Position numbers and translations under genes: made by a program. The notes under the pieces are model-generated. The model searched no databases, was not told where the DNA came from, and saw nothing but the letters and a program-made list of their open reading frames with translations. A stretch of DNA of 64,000 nucleotides from Anaerocolumna sp. AGMB13020 (GTDB taxonomy: Bacteria; Bacillota; Clostridia; Lachnospirales; Lachnospiraceae), in NCBI RefSeq assembly GCF_033100115.1, contig NZ_CP136910.1:1798001-1862000 (forward strand), written 5' to 3'. The stretch's first letter is position 1; each line of letters starts with the position of its first letter. Below, one piece after another: positions 18,494-26,706 of the stretch.

Positions 18494-19888
18494 TTATCTT
18501 CCGGTATATCCAAAGGCCATTATGGTAAATTCCTTTTCTTCATTTCCTTTGGCCATTTTTATTTCAATCCTGTGTTCAGCCGCCTGCTCTTCCTTAAGAA
18601 GAACCACGGTTATTGGATTGTTCCAGCCGTTTTCCTGATGTCCGTTATAAGTTCCGATTTTTTCTCCGTCTATATAAACTTCCGCTTCTCCAAAGGTATC
18701 TCTGCTGCTTACCTTATACGCCATTAAGAGATTCTTACAGTTCAAGGTCATAGAGAAGCTCTCTTTCTCGCCATCCTTTTCATGTTTCCAGTTAGCAGGA
18801 AAGCTGCGTCTTTCCGGTGCATAATACAGACCAACCAATTCCTTGTCATTTCCAGAAAAACCACCTTTTTTCAGGATGATTTCTTTTTCCTGTATTTCTG
18901 CATCCAGCATTTTCAGCTCCTCGTAAGCATTGCCAAAAAGAGTCTTATCCGTTACCAAAGCATCGGTATCCGATGATATACTTGCAGCCACCGTATCAAA
19001 ATAAAAGCCTATACAATCCTTCATAATCTGATGACCAAAATCCTTGGGATGGTATTCATCAGAAAAGAACTCGTCCTCTGTAATTTCTCCGGTCTCCAGT
19101 TCAGGGACCACTGCATTCTTAATACTTATCATGGGCAGGTCATAGAAATCACCCAGGGGCTGATAAAAATCCTGCATATTCCACTTGCTCTTGAATACAC
19201 TGAATACCAATACAACTGCCGGCTGATTCGGCTGGTTCAGAACTTTTCTCACCATACTTTCGTATGCTTCTCCATTGGTAGGTTCCTGGTAATCATTCAC
19301 CGCAAACTCTATAAATACAATATCCGGCACTGTTTTTCCGTAATCCGTAACGTCCCTGTCATAGCGAATAATCCCTAAAGCAGAAGGAGTACCACCCATT
19401 CCAGCATTTACAAGCCTTATATTTTCCCCTTTATCTTTCCCGAATTTTTCCGAAAAAGAAAGCCAGGATTGATACGCATAACAGTTTTTATAGGTGGATG
19501 CTCCAGCACCTTCTGTAATGGAGCCCCCAATATAGGCAACCGTTACCTCTTCCCCTTTTGCCGCCTTTTCCATAACCTTTTTCATTCTGAAATTGTTTCC
19601 TGAAGATAACAAAGATCTCTCTATCATCCTCTCATACGCCTCCTCTTTACCGTCTGCTGCATGTTTTTTTTCATCTGCTGTTTCCTTCTCAACAGGAGCT
19701 TCCTCTGAAACCTCCGTTTTATTGCTGCTCTCTTCCTGTTTAGGTTCCCTGGAGGTATTCGAACTATCTTCCAGTGTATTTTCCAATTCCTTTCTTTCGG
19801 AATCCGATTTCGCTGCCTCATTCCCTGAACAGCCGCAAACAGAGAGTAGGGTGAGCATTATCAGCAAAATATAGAATCTTCTACACAT
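18494..19888 (-). CDS. Surface lipoprotein SGNH/GDSL esterase (probable acetyl-xylan esterase)
   Basis: Lipoprotein signal with Cys20 (SVCGC), then a Ser/Glu/Lys-rich linker to about residue 95. The SGNH hydrolase domain follows: block I YIGGSITEG (Ser123), block II GMGGTPS, block III FAVNDY and block V SDEYHPKDFGH (Asp/His pair). The C-terminal ~130 residues are beta-rich and may bind carbohydrate. Within a run of xylan genes, removal of acetyl groups from xylan at the surface is the likely role, but SGNH sequence alone does not define the acyl group. AAAGGTGAATT precedes the ATG. It sits between the GH43 xylosidase and GH8 genes. Confidence 0.87.
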   Translation of the reverse strand: MCRRFYILLIMLTLLSVCGCSGNEAAKSDSERKELENTLEDSSNTSREPKQEESSNKTEVSEEAPVEKETADEKKHAADGKEEAYERMIERSLLSSGNNFRMKKVMEKAAKGEEVTVAYIGGSITEGAGASTYKNCYAYQSWLSFSEKFGKDKGENIRLVNAGMGGTPSALGIIRYDRDVTDYGKTVPDIVFIEFAVNDYQEPTNGEAYESMVRKVLNQPNQPAVVLVFSVFKSKWNMQDFYQPLGDFYDLPMISIKNAVVPELETGEITEDEFFSDEYHPKDFGHQIMKDCIGFYFDTVAASISSDTDALVTDKTLFGNAYEELKMLDAEIQEKEIILKKGGFSGNDKELVGLYYAPERRSFPANWKHEKDGEKESFSMTLNCKNLLMAYKVSSRDTFGEAEVYIDGEKIGTYNGHQENGWNNPITVVLLKEEQAAEHRIEIKMAKGNEEKEFTIMAFGYTGR

Positions 19889-19953
19889 AATTCACCTTTC
19901 TTCTACAACCAGCAGGATTAATTTATACCTTTAGATATCGATAAGAATTAATT

Positions 19954-21516
19954 CTAATAACGTATGGTAAATTCCAGAATATCCAGGGTATTGTCAGATA
20001 CTCTCCCATTAGAAGATGCATATACACCTATGGTATTACCAACAAAACCTCCGGCTACCTCCGTACTCATTTCATGTATATCAACATCACCTGCAAGCAG
20101 CTCCTCCTTGCCTTCTGTTTCCAGAAGAAAATTAGCCTTCTGCCCTTCTCCCCTGACCTTCAGTGTAAGCTTCACTCCGTTTTTCATATCCTCACCTGGC
20201 TGTATTTCTTTTTCCGCCAGCAGACTGTCTTTTCCTCCGGTAACCTTTATTACCTGGACTTTTAAGTGGTCTTGGTTTTCTCCTCCGCTCTTCACACAGA
20301 ACAGCATATGATACTCATTACTTTGCAGGATAACAAGTCCTGCCTCCTCTCCTTCCTCCAATACAGGAACAGAAAGGGTCTGAACTGCCTCATAATGGTA
20401 TTCCAGCTGTCTTAGCCCAAGGAAAGCAGGGCTTTTCTTCTCCTTTAAGGTCTCAGGTAGAAATTGCAGGGTAATCTTATTTTCTTCCTCTTTATAAAAG
20501 AGGCTCTCAGGATTTCTTAACATTACCCGGTCAAATTTGTTTGTGCTGCCTATGAGCTTTTGCAGGCTTCTGTCCCTGCCTTCTGCCGGAGTAAAAGGCA
20601 GCATAACCTTATCCTCCAGTTTACCGACACCGGGATTGACCACCGGCCAGCCGTCCTCCCAGAACACCTTAGCCAGAAAAGTCTCCCGCCCAAGGCCCAC
20701 GTAGCCCTCGCAGCGTCTGCTCGCAAGCATCACCAGATACCAGTTGCCCAGAGTATCATCTACCAGATCAGCATGGCCAACATATATAACCGGATAATCT
20801 TTTCCCAAATGTCTGTGTGTCAGAATGGGGTTATTGGGATTGTTTTCATAGGGCCCAAAAATTTCCTTGCTTCGTGCAACAGTCACCGCATGATTGGGAC
20901 CGGTTCCGCCTTCTGCTATCATCAGGTAATAATAACCGTCTTTTTTATATAGATGAGGTCCCTCCGGCCAAATGACATCTCTTAAAGCACCTTTCCAGAT
21001 GGCATGACTTTCCTCCGTCAGTTTCATGGTGTTAAGATCCAGCTTCTGTACCCAGATCTCCCAGTCACCATTGTAACGCACTCCTGACGGGTTGGGTCTG
21101 GTTCCTACATAATAACAGGTTCCATCCTCGTCAAAGAAAAGACTGGGATCGATTCCCCCGGCTTCCGGTCCCAGAAGAAAGGGTTCCGACCAGGGACCTT
21201 TTGGATCAGTTGCTGTTACGATAAAATTGCCGCCTCCCGATACATTGGTAGTAATCATATAAAAAATACCGTTATGAAAACGTATGGTGGGTGCAAAAAT
21301 TCCACCGGAGTGACCGCTTTCCTTTAAAGGAATCTGTGACTCTCTGTCCAGAATATTGCCTATCTGCTCCCAGTCTGCCAAATTCCTGCTATGCCAGATG
21401 GGTACTCCGGGAAAATAAGCAAAGCTTGAGTTCACCAGGTAGAAATCCTCACCAACCCTGCAGATGGAAGGGTCGGGGTAAAAACCGTTTAATATGGGAT
21501 TTGATGCAGTTATCAT
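19954..21516 (-). CDS. Cytosolic GH43 beta-xylosidase / alpha-L-arabinofuranosidase
   Basis: A 520-residue GH43 enzyme of the XynB-like type with the second beta-sandwich domain. The catalytic triad is plain: Asp15 in GFYPDPSI, Asp123 in GGIDPSLFFDED and Glu185 in WPEGPHLYK. It lacks a signal peptide and so acts on imported oligosaccharides. A 17-base palindrome lies 15 bases before the start codon, and an intrinsic terminator separates it from the GH10 gene upstream, so it probably heads its own transcript with the SGNH and GH8 genes. GH43 enzymes of this type often have both xylosidase and arabinofuranosidase activity. Confidence 0.92.
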   Translation of the reverse strand: MITASNPILNGFYPDPSICRVGEDFYLVNSSFAYFPGVPIWHSRNLADWEQIGNILDRESQIPLKESGHSGGIFAPTIRFHNGIFYMITTNVSGGGNFIVTATDPKGPWSEPFLLGPEAGGIDPSLFFDEDGTCYYVGTRPNPSGVRYNGDWEIWVQKLDLNTMKLTEESHAIWKGALRDVIWPEGPHLYKKDGYYYLMIAEGGTGPNHAVTVARSKEIFGPYENNPNNPILTHRHLGKDYPVIYVGHADLVDDTLGNWYLVMLASRRCEGYVGLGRETFLAKVFWEDGWPVVNPGVGKLEDKVMLPFTPAEGRDRSLQKLIGSTNKFDRVMLRNPESLFYKEEENKITLQFLPETLKEKKSPAFLGLRQLEYHYEAVQTLSVPVLEEGEEAGLVILQSNEYHMLFCVKSGGENQDHLKVQVIKVTGGKDSLLAEKEIQPGEDMKNGVKLTLKVRGEGQKANFLLETEGKEELLAGDVDIHEMSTEVAGGFVGNTIGVYASSNGRVSDNTLDILEFTIRY

Positions 21517-21530
21517 AGGAATGTCCTTTC

Positions 21531-21547
21531 TTATATTGCCAATATAA
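21531..21547. promoter_or_regulatory. 17-bp palindromic operator candidate before the GH43 xylosidase gene
   Basis: TTATATTGCCAATATAA is a perfect dyad (8 + 1 + 8) ending about 15 bases upstream of the GH43 start, overlapping the expected leader and close to the ribosome binding site. It could be a repressor operator, or it could fold in the mRNA. Confidence 0.5.
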
Positions 21548-21571
21548 TTTGTTTTATTTTGTTTTATGAAA

Positions 21572-21592
21572 GCCTGCTGTTAAACAGCAGGC
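21572..21592 (-). terminator. Intrinsic terminator after the GH10 lipoprotein gene
   Basis: GCCTGCTGT/ACAGCAGGC stem with a three-base loop, seven bases after the GH10 stop codon. The downstream tract on the minus strand is only weakly T-rich (TTTC, then an AT-rich stretch), so termination may be partial. Confidence 0.65.
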
Positions 21593-21598
21593 AATTAT

Positions 21599-22966
21599 TC
21601 AATAATTTTTAATGGAAGAATCCTGCAATACTCCAAAATAAGCTTTTTTGGGGTTCAATTCTTTGTCAAATAACAGGGGATAGCTTGCTCCCTCTGCATT
21701 ATTGAGCCAGGAGCGGTCATCCGTAAGTCCCCAGAAGGTAACACTGGTTATATTCGCCTTTCCTTTTTCAACGGAATGAAGCAATACCGCCATGATATTC
21801 TTATATCTGGTTCCAAGCTTTTCCTGGGCTTCTTCACTGTTTTCCTTCATATCTATGTCAAGTTCGGTAACCTGAAGCTCTATTCCCAGTTCTGCATATT
21901 TATTGATAGCATACTGATAATCCAGAACATTTGGATTGGATAGCTGGATATGATCCTGCATACCGATTCCATCGACCAGGTTCTTTTCCTTTAATTTCTC
22001 CAGCAGCTTATAAACAGCAAACATCTTGGTCTTGTCATAGGTACTGTAATCATTATAGAAAAGCTTCTGTCCCTCTGCCATGTATTTTCTGGCATAGGTA
22101 AAGGCCATTTCAACATAATCCTCCCCCAGCACCTCATACCAGAGATTGTTTTTCGTCCGAATACCATTCTCTTGTCCGTCACCTGTTTCTATGGCCTCAT
22201 TGACCACATCCCAGGCATATACAACACCGGGAAAATGTGTATTTACATACTCCATTTCCTGTTTTATGTAATTCTCCATACGTGCCAGCATAATCTCTCT
22301 TGAGACCAGCGGAGCTTTCTCACTATCTTCAAAGCCCACTGTAAAAAGCCATCTGGGAGTCTGTGAATGCCATACCAGAGTATGAGCCCGCATGGTAAGT
22401 CCGTTTTCCTTCGCAAAATTAAGGGCTGTTTCCGCCCTTTGCATATTAACTACAGGGTATTTTTCTTCCCCTCTTTTTAAGGTAGCCTCCCTATCCAGGG
22501 TAAAATCTGCCTTCATTTCATTTTCACAGGTTATACTGTTAAACTGTGATGCTACCAGCTTTGCTTTCAGGGGGTTTTTGATATCTTCGGCAGAAAGCGC
22601 AACTCCTGCTTTAAAGCTGCCTTCAAGAACCTGTGCCAGAACAGGCAGTTCTTTGCTCTCCTGGTATTGTCTATAATAATCCACCGTATTTCCAGCCTTT
22701 TCAGATTCCGGCTTACTTTCTTTCTGATTGCCTGCTGCTGCGTCACTTTCAGTTGAATTGCTCTCTGCTGTGTTATTTTCTTCTGTATTGTTTTCTATCT
22801 TATTTTCTGTTGTATTACTGTCTATTGCAGTACTATCTTTTTTAGTATTTTCTGTTAAACTGCCCCCTTGACTGACCGGCTCTTCTTTCCTGCTGCAGGA
22901 CAGTAATAGCAAGGACAGGCATAGCACCAAACCTGCCAATTTAAAATAATCCCTCTTACATCCCAT
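21599..22966 (-). CDS. Surface lipoprotein GH10 endo-1,4-beta-xylanase
   Basis: Lipobox LLLLSC (Cys24) followed by a very Asn/Thr/Glu/Ser-rich linker of about 65 residues that lifts the catalytic domain off the membrane. The GH10 (beta/alpha)8 barrel shows the substrate-site motifs NSITCENEMK and RAHTLVWHSQTP, the acid/base in WDVVNEAIE (Glu257) and the nucleophile in QVTELDID (Glu368). It cuts the xylan backbone at the cell surface. AGAGGGTTGC precedes the ATG. A structured leader with two hairpins lies between this gene and the sugar-binding-protein gene upstream. No separate binding module is present, unlike the second GH10 gene in this window. Confidence 0.95.
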   Translation of the reverse strand: MGCKRDYFKLAGLVLCLSLLLLSCSRKEEPVSQGGSLTENTKKDSTAIDSNTTENKIENNTEENNTAESNSTESDAAAGNQKESKPESEKAGNTVDYYRQYQESKELPVLAQVLEGSFKAGVALSAEDIKNPLKAKLVASQFNSITCENEMKADFTLDREATLKRGEEKYPVVNMQRAETALNFAKENGLTMRAHTLVWHSQTPRWLFTVGFEDSEKAPLVSREIMLARMENYIKQEMEYVNTHFPGVVYAWDVVNEAIETGDGQENGIRTKNNLWYEVLGEDYVEMAFTYARKYMAEGQKLFYNDYSTYDKTKMFAVYKLLEKLKEKNLVDGIGMQDHIQLSNPNVLDYQYAINKYAELGIELQVTELDIDMKENSEEAQEKLGTRYKNIMAVLLHSVEKGKANITSVTFWGLTDDRSWLNNAEGASYPLLFDKELNPKKAYFGVLQDSSIKNY

Positions 22967-23011
22967 TTACTGCAACCCTCTTCTTCCCAAATTCACATAA
23001 TCTCAAAATAA

Positions 23012-23033
23012 AGAGTCTGGCAAGCCAGACTCT
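23012..23033 (-). terminator. Terminator or attenuator hairpin before the GH10 gene
   Basis: AGAGTCTGG/CCAGACTCT, a perfect nine-base stem with a four-base loop, followed on the minus strand by TTATTTTG. It ends 45 bases before the GH10 start codon, so it would terminate a short upstream RNA or attenuate readthrough into the xylanase gene. Confidence 0.65.
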
Positions 23034-23114
23034 GGTGCTGACCCGCTGTCATGACAGGAACCAGCTTCCGTAAGTGAGTCCTGTGTATCCTGCCCGGCAG
23101 GGCTTTCTCTATAA
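23034..23114 (-). ncRNA. Unidentified structured RNA (small RNA or leader) before the GH10 gene
   Basis: Between two terminator-like hairpins is about 100 bases with several possible helices on the minus strand: CCTGC/GCAGG with a three-base loop, ACAGGA/TCCTGT enclosing about 20 bases, the palindrome CTGTCATGACAG and CTGGT/ACCAG. A promoter-like pair (TTGTAA at 23132-23137, 17-base spacer, TTATAG at 23109-23114) would start an RNA near 23102 ending at the hairpin at 23012. No conserved riboswitch signature that I know was recognised. Confidence 0.4.
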
Positions 23115-23135
23115 TAAGCTGCAATTTCCTATTAC

Positions 23136-23169
23136 AAAAAGGAGAGGCGGGTACATACCTCCCCTTTTT
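23136..23169 (-). terminator. Intrinsic terminator after the sugar-binding-protein gene
   Basis: On the minus strand AAAAAGGGGAGG pairs with CCTCTCCTTTTT around a ten-base loop (one G-T pair), about ten bases beyond the stop codon and ending in a T-run. Confidence 0.85.
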
Positions 23170-23179
23170 TGTCTATCTG

Positions 23180-24598
23180 TTATTTTTTATTGGCATCATC
23201 TATAAGTGCCTGCCAGGAATCTGCTACCTGCTCAATCTTCTCAGCAGGTGTGCTGCCAAGAGCATAGGTATCCCAGATAATAGTTCCAAGATCAAGTCCA
23301 TATACGAAAGATGCATAATCTGTATTGATTGTTGCAGAGTCATACATCGTTGTAAGTGTTTCATCAACAGCTCTTTCATCACGGAATCTGGTGTAATAGC
23401 CGTCTTTCCAGGACTCACTGTCATCTTCATAGCCAGGAGTGGGGTTAGTCCAGAGGTTGTAAGCAAACGCTATTTTTTCTGCTGTTTCCTTATCATAGCT
23501 GGAAGGGATAACTGCTACGTTATCACTAAAGTATACTTCGTATCCATTTGCCTTAGGTCCTTTAGGGCAAAGTACAAATCCCCAATCATCTTCCATATCA
23601 GCCCAGGTTCCAGTCTTATAAACTTCTGCAAACTGCATTGCAACTTTGGCATCATGGAAGGCAGAAATGAACCAATCCCAGTTAGCATCCGCAGGAGCCG
23701 GCATCTCATAATTCTTCTGAATCAAGCTTACAGCCCATTGAAGAGCTTCCAGGAATTTAGGATCTTTGGAACCATTGAAGAACATACCACTGTCATCTTT
23801 ACCGATGTATCTTGCATCGTTGCTGGTGATAGCACCTTTAAATAAATCTGCTGAAAAACTTGCCATTGCATAACTGTCGATGGTACCATCATTGTTACTG
23901 TCGATGGTAAGGGATTTACACAACTCTTCAAATTTGCTCCAGGTCCATTCTCCGCTTGCCTGTAAATCATAAGGCAGGTTCGGGTCAAGACCAGCTTCTT
24001 CAAACAGTCTCTTGTTCCAGTACACGCCAAGTTTGGGTTCAGGTTTACCAGCAGCCATACCATATACGGAATCACCATAGGTTAATGTCTTTAATACAGA
24101 AGGATTCCATTTACTCTCTGTAAAATCTAAATTTTCCAGAGTGGCCAGATCATATACCAATCCATTAGCCAAAGGCTGTGCTACCCAATCGGGTGCAAGG
24201 ATAAACACCTGAGCTGCAGGATCTTCTGCCATCGTTGAGGTGGTAAAGGTCTCCTGCATGGTTCCCCATTCAGCAACTGCCACTTGTTTAATTTTAAAAT
24301 TATATTTTGCCTGTATTTCTTCTCTGTAAGCCTGCGTAGCCTCTTCCTGTGCTGTTGTGGGAGCTGCAGGATCTGCAGAAGACCACCAGTCACCGATAAC
24401 GATTTCCATACCACCTAAATCCATGGCGGGTTCTTCCGTTGCGGTAGGTGTTGCTTCTTCTGTAGGAGTTGTTGCCTCCACCGTAGGTTCAGAATTATTA
24501 CTTGTTTCTTTTGCCTTATTCCCTCCGCAAGCTGTAAACATTGACAGACACATAGCGAGAATTAACAATACTGCCAAAAACTTTTGATTCTTTTTCAC
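23180..24598 (-). CDS. Sugar ABC transporter substrate-binding lipoprotein
   Basis: Family 1 extracellular solute-binding protein of a CUT1 importer, about 472 residues. The start is a GTG preceded by AAAGGAGG at eight bases; an in-frame ATG eight codons earlier lies before that ribosome binding site. The lipobox is SMFTAC, followed by a Thr/Glu/Pro-rich linker. The mature domain begins with IVIGDWWSS and contains the two-lobed binding-protein pattern (YGMAAGKPEPKLGVYWNKRL). It lies 200 bases downstream of two permease genes, with which it presumably forms an importer for xylo- or arabinoxylo-oligosaccharides; the ligand is inferred from context only. Confidence 0.92.
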   Translation of the reverse strand: MKKNQKFLAVLLILAMCLSMFTACGGNKAKETSNNSEPTVEATTPTEEATPTATEEPAMDLGGMEIVIGDWWSSADPAAPTTAQEEATQAYREEIQAKYNFKIKQVAVAEWGTMQETFTTSTMAEDPAAQVFILAPDWVAQPLANGLVYDLATLENLDFTESKWNPSVLKTLTYGDSVYGMAAGKPEPKLGVYWNKRLFEEAGLDPNLPYDLQASGEWTWSKFEELCKSLTIDSNNDGTIDSYAMASFSADLFKGAITSNDARYIGKDDSGMFFNGSKDPKFLEALQWAVSLIQKNYEMPAPADANWDWFISAFHDAKVAMQFAEVYKTGTWADMEDDWGFVLCPKGPKANGYEVYFSDNVAVIPSSYDKETAEKIAFAYNLWTNPTPGYEDDSESWKDGYYTRFRDERAVDETLTTMYDSATINTDYASFVYGLDLGTIIWDTYALGSTPAEKIEQVADSWQALIDDANKK

Positions 24599-24799
24599 TG
24601 TAATATCCTCCTTTAAATACATTATATAGAAAAGTGATTTTCACTTAACTATCATCTATTTTGTAAATCCGTTATATAACCCCATTAATAACTAATACTT
24701 CCAGAGTCCCTGGATTTTTCCCCGATTATTTCATCCAGGAGACCCCTTATTATAAAATATCCTATATTTTAACGTGTGAAAATCTAACGATGATCTGTT

Positions 24800-25801
24800 T
24801 TACATCTTTAATCCGGTTTGACTTAAGCTTTCTACAAATCCCTTTTGCGCAACGATATAAATTAACAGCAGTGGAATAATAGCCATGATCATACCTGTAG
24901 AGATCATCATCTGTCCATAAGCTACGGAGGGCTTGCTGGCCGTTCCGCTGATAGAAGTCAGATAATCCCCTAAAAGGCTGCTTATTGCCGTCAATTTATT
25001 TGCCAAAAGTGCTGTCTTTCCCAGGAACATTCTTGAATAAAAGGAATCTGTCCATTGCCATACAAAGGCAAACAGAAAGCAGGAGGTAAGTATAGGTCTG
25101 GCATCCGGCAGCATAATACGAAGGAAGGTGGAAAAGTTACCACAGCCATCCACATAAGCAGCTTCCTCCAATTCCTTTGGTATTCCCCTGAAATACTGTC
25201 GGATCAAAAAGATATATAATCCGCTCTTTAACCCCATACAGGTTATACATAACAACATATAAGGTACAATGGAATTCTGAAGATTCAGGGTACTACCTGT
25301 AAAAAGCTTAATAATTCCGAAAACATCAAAAAATCGAAAATTTAAATAAAGCGATGACATAATAGTCTGCGGTGGAATTACGATTACAAGGAGCACACAG
25401 CCAAACCAAAAGTTTTTAAGCGGAAACTTAAATCTTGCAAATCCATAACCCACTATGGTACAGGCTGCAACCTGCAGAATACTTGACATTACTGAAATAC
25501 CGATGGAATTAAATAATGACTTCCAATAATTTATCAGGCTGTTGACCAGTTTGTAATTCTCAAGAGTAAAATTTCTGGGTACTACGATTATTGTCGGGTC
25601 ATATAAATCCTTTTCCTGCATAAAACTTAAGGATACCTTATTAAATAAAGGCTGCAGTATTAAAAAACACAAACCGAATAACAGTACAGCTCGTAAAATC
25701 TGATATACCCTGATGGAAATTTTCTTCTTAAGAAGATATCCTCCGGATTTCCTGTTCCTGATTAGAAACTCTTTCCATTTTGTTTTAATATTCCTATTCA
25801 T
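24800..25801 (-). CDS. CUT1 sugar ABC transporter permease (MalG/LplC-like)
   Basis: Six-transmembrane inner component with the ATPase-docking EAA loop EEAAYVDGCGNFSTFLRIML. The ATG follows GGTGGGTG; the frame extends back to a TTG inside the preceding permease gene, which is not needed. The last residues of the upstream permease overlap this start by eight bases, typical of paired permeases. A 200-base gap separates it from the binding-protein gene. No ATPase gene is present in the locus, as is usual for CUT1 systems that share a multitask MsmX-type ATPase. Confidence 0.93.
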   Translation of the reverse strand: MNRNIKTKWKEFLIRNRKSGGYLLKKKISIRVYQILRAVLLFGLCFLILQPLFNKVSLSFMQEKDLYDPTIIVVPRNFTLENYKLVNSLINYWKSLFNSIGISVMSSILQVAACTIVGYGFARFKFPLKNFWFGCVLLVIVIPPQTIMSSLYLNFRFFDVFGIIKLFTGSTLNLQNSIVPYMLLCITCMGLKSGLYIFLIRQYFRGIPKELEEAAYVDGCGNFSTFLRIMLPDARPILTSCFLFAFVWQWTDSFYSRMFLGKTALLANKLTAISSLLGDYLTSISGTASKPSVAYGQMMISTGMIMAIIPLLLIYIVAQKGFVESLSQTGLKM

Positions 25802-26702
25802 AATAGTACACCCACCTTGAAGTAATTGCGGAAAATATCGCAATAATCAGGATAACTGCTGCAAAATAGATCCATGCCATGGCAGAACTGAAGCCATAAT
25901 CCATTTTCTGTACCATGGTATCGCTTATCTTCGTCATAACATCACTATCTGTCTTCATAAAGAAATCCACAATGGTATATATAACATTAACAAGGATAAC
26001 GGAGCTTACCATAGGCAGTGTTATCTTCCAGAAACTCTCCCATGCCGTACATCCCTCAATAGTGGCGGCTTCATACATACTTTTTGATATGGTTTGCAGA
26101 CCGGACAGGAAGATAATTATCTGTATACCGGAGGCAATAACAACATCATAGACATTGTTAACAATGTCATAAACAACATTCAGGAAACGTTCTCCAAAAC
26201 CACTGTTGGATAAAATTTTCTCCAACACAGCTGTTATGTCAGAGGTTTGTGTATTATTGCTGATGTATTCCTGCATTCCGGATAAAAGGCTGTTATTATA
26301 TTCAAGTCCCACTAAAACACCGGAGGAAAGTATAACCGGCAGGAAGAATACGGCACGTACCAGACCTCTTCCCTTAAAAGCCTGATTCAACAATAACGCC
26401 ATAAAAAAGCTTACAATTAATGTTGTCGGTACCTGTACTGCCATTTTCGTTAATTCATCCGTCAGCATTCTGGTAAATTCAGGATCTACCAGAAGTGCTT
26501 TCTTGATATTGCTCAACCCTGTAAACTCCAGTACAAACCCGCCGTTTCCGATACCTACAATTACATTACTGAAGGTCATACGGAAGGATTCAATAAGAGG
26601 TATAATCATAAAGGCAACAAAGCCTATAATAAAAGGCAGTATGAACAAATAACCCGTTCTGGCTTTTCTAGCCTGCAAATCCTTATGTTTTTTTCCTGCC
26701 AT
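25794..26702 (-). CDS. CUT1 sugar ABC transporter permease (MalF/UgpA-like)
   Basis: Partner permease of the preceding entry, about 302 residues with six predicted membrane segments and the EAA loop EAATIEGCTAWESFWKITLP. GAGGAGG stands seven bases before the chosen ATG, five bases after the stop of the DUF5696 gene. The region between the second and third segments is longer than usual in this family (about 60 residues around the SNNTQTSDITAV stretch). Close linkage to the DUF5696, YIP1 and NHL proteins suggests a dedicated import or sensing complex. Confidence 0.92.
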   Translation of the reverse strand: MAGKKHKDLQARKARTGYLFILPFIIGFVAFMIIPLIESFRMTFSNVIVGIGNGGFVLEFTGLSNIKKALLVDPEFTRMLTDELTKMAVQVPTTLIVSFFMALLLNQAFKGRGLVRAVFFLPVILSSGVLVGLEYNNSLLSGMQEYISNNTQTSDITAVLEKILSNSGFGERFLNVVYDIVNNVYDVVIASGIQIIIFLSGLQTISKSMYEAATIEGCTAWESFWKITLPMVSSVILVNVIYTIVDFFMKTDSDVMTKISDTMVQKMDYGFSSAMAWIYFAAVILIIAIFSAITSRWVYYYE

Positions 26703-26706
26703 TAGC

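Noticed and set aside
23034..23114. Assignment of the leader RNA to a known riboswitch class
   Set aside because: Conserved cores of lysine, TPP, SAM, glycine, c-di-GMP, preQ1 and T-box elements were looked for by eye and not found.
24684..24755. Hairpin between the permease and binding-protein genes as a terminator
   Set aside because: CCTGGAT/ATCCAGG can pair around a loop of about 17 bases, but no T-run follows, so it is not listed as a terminator.
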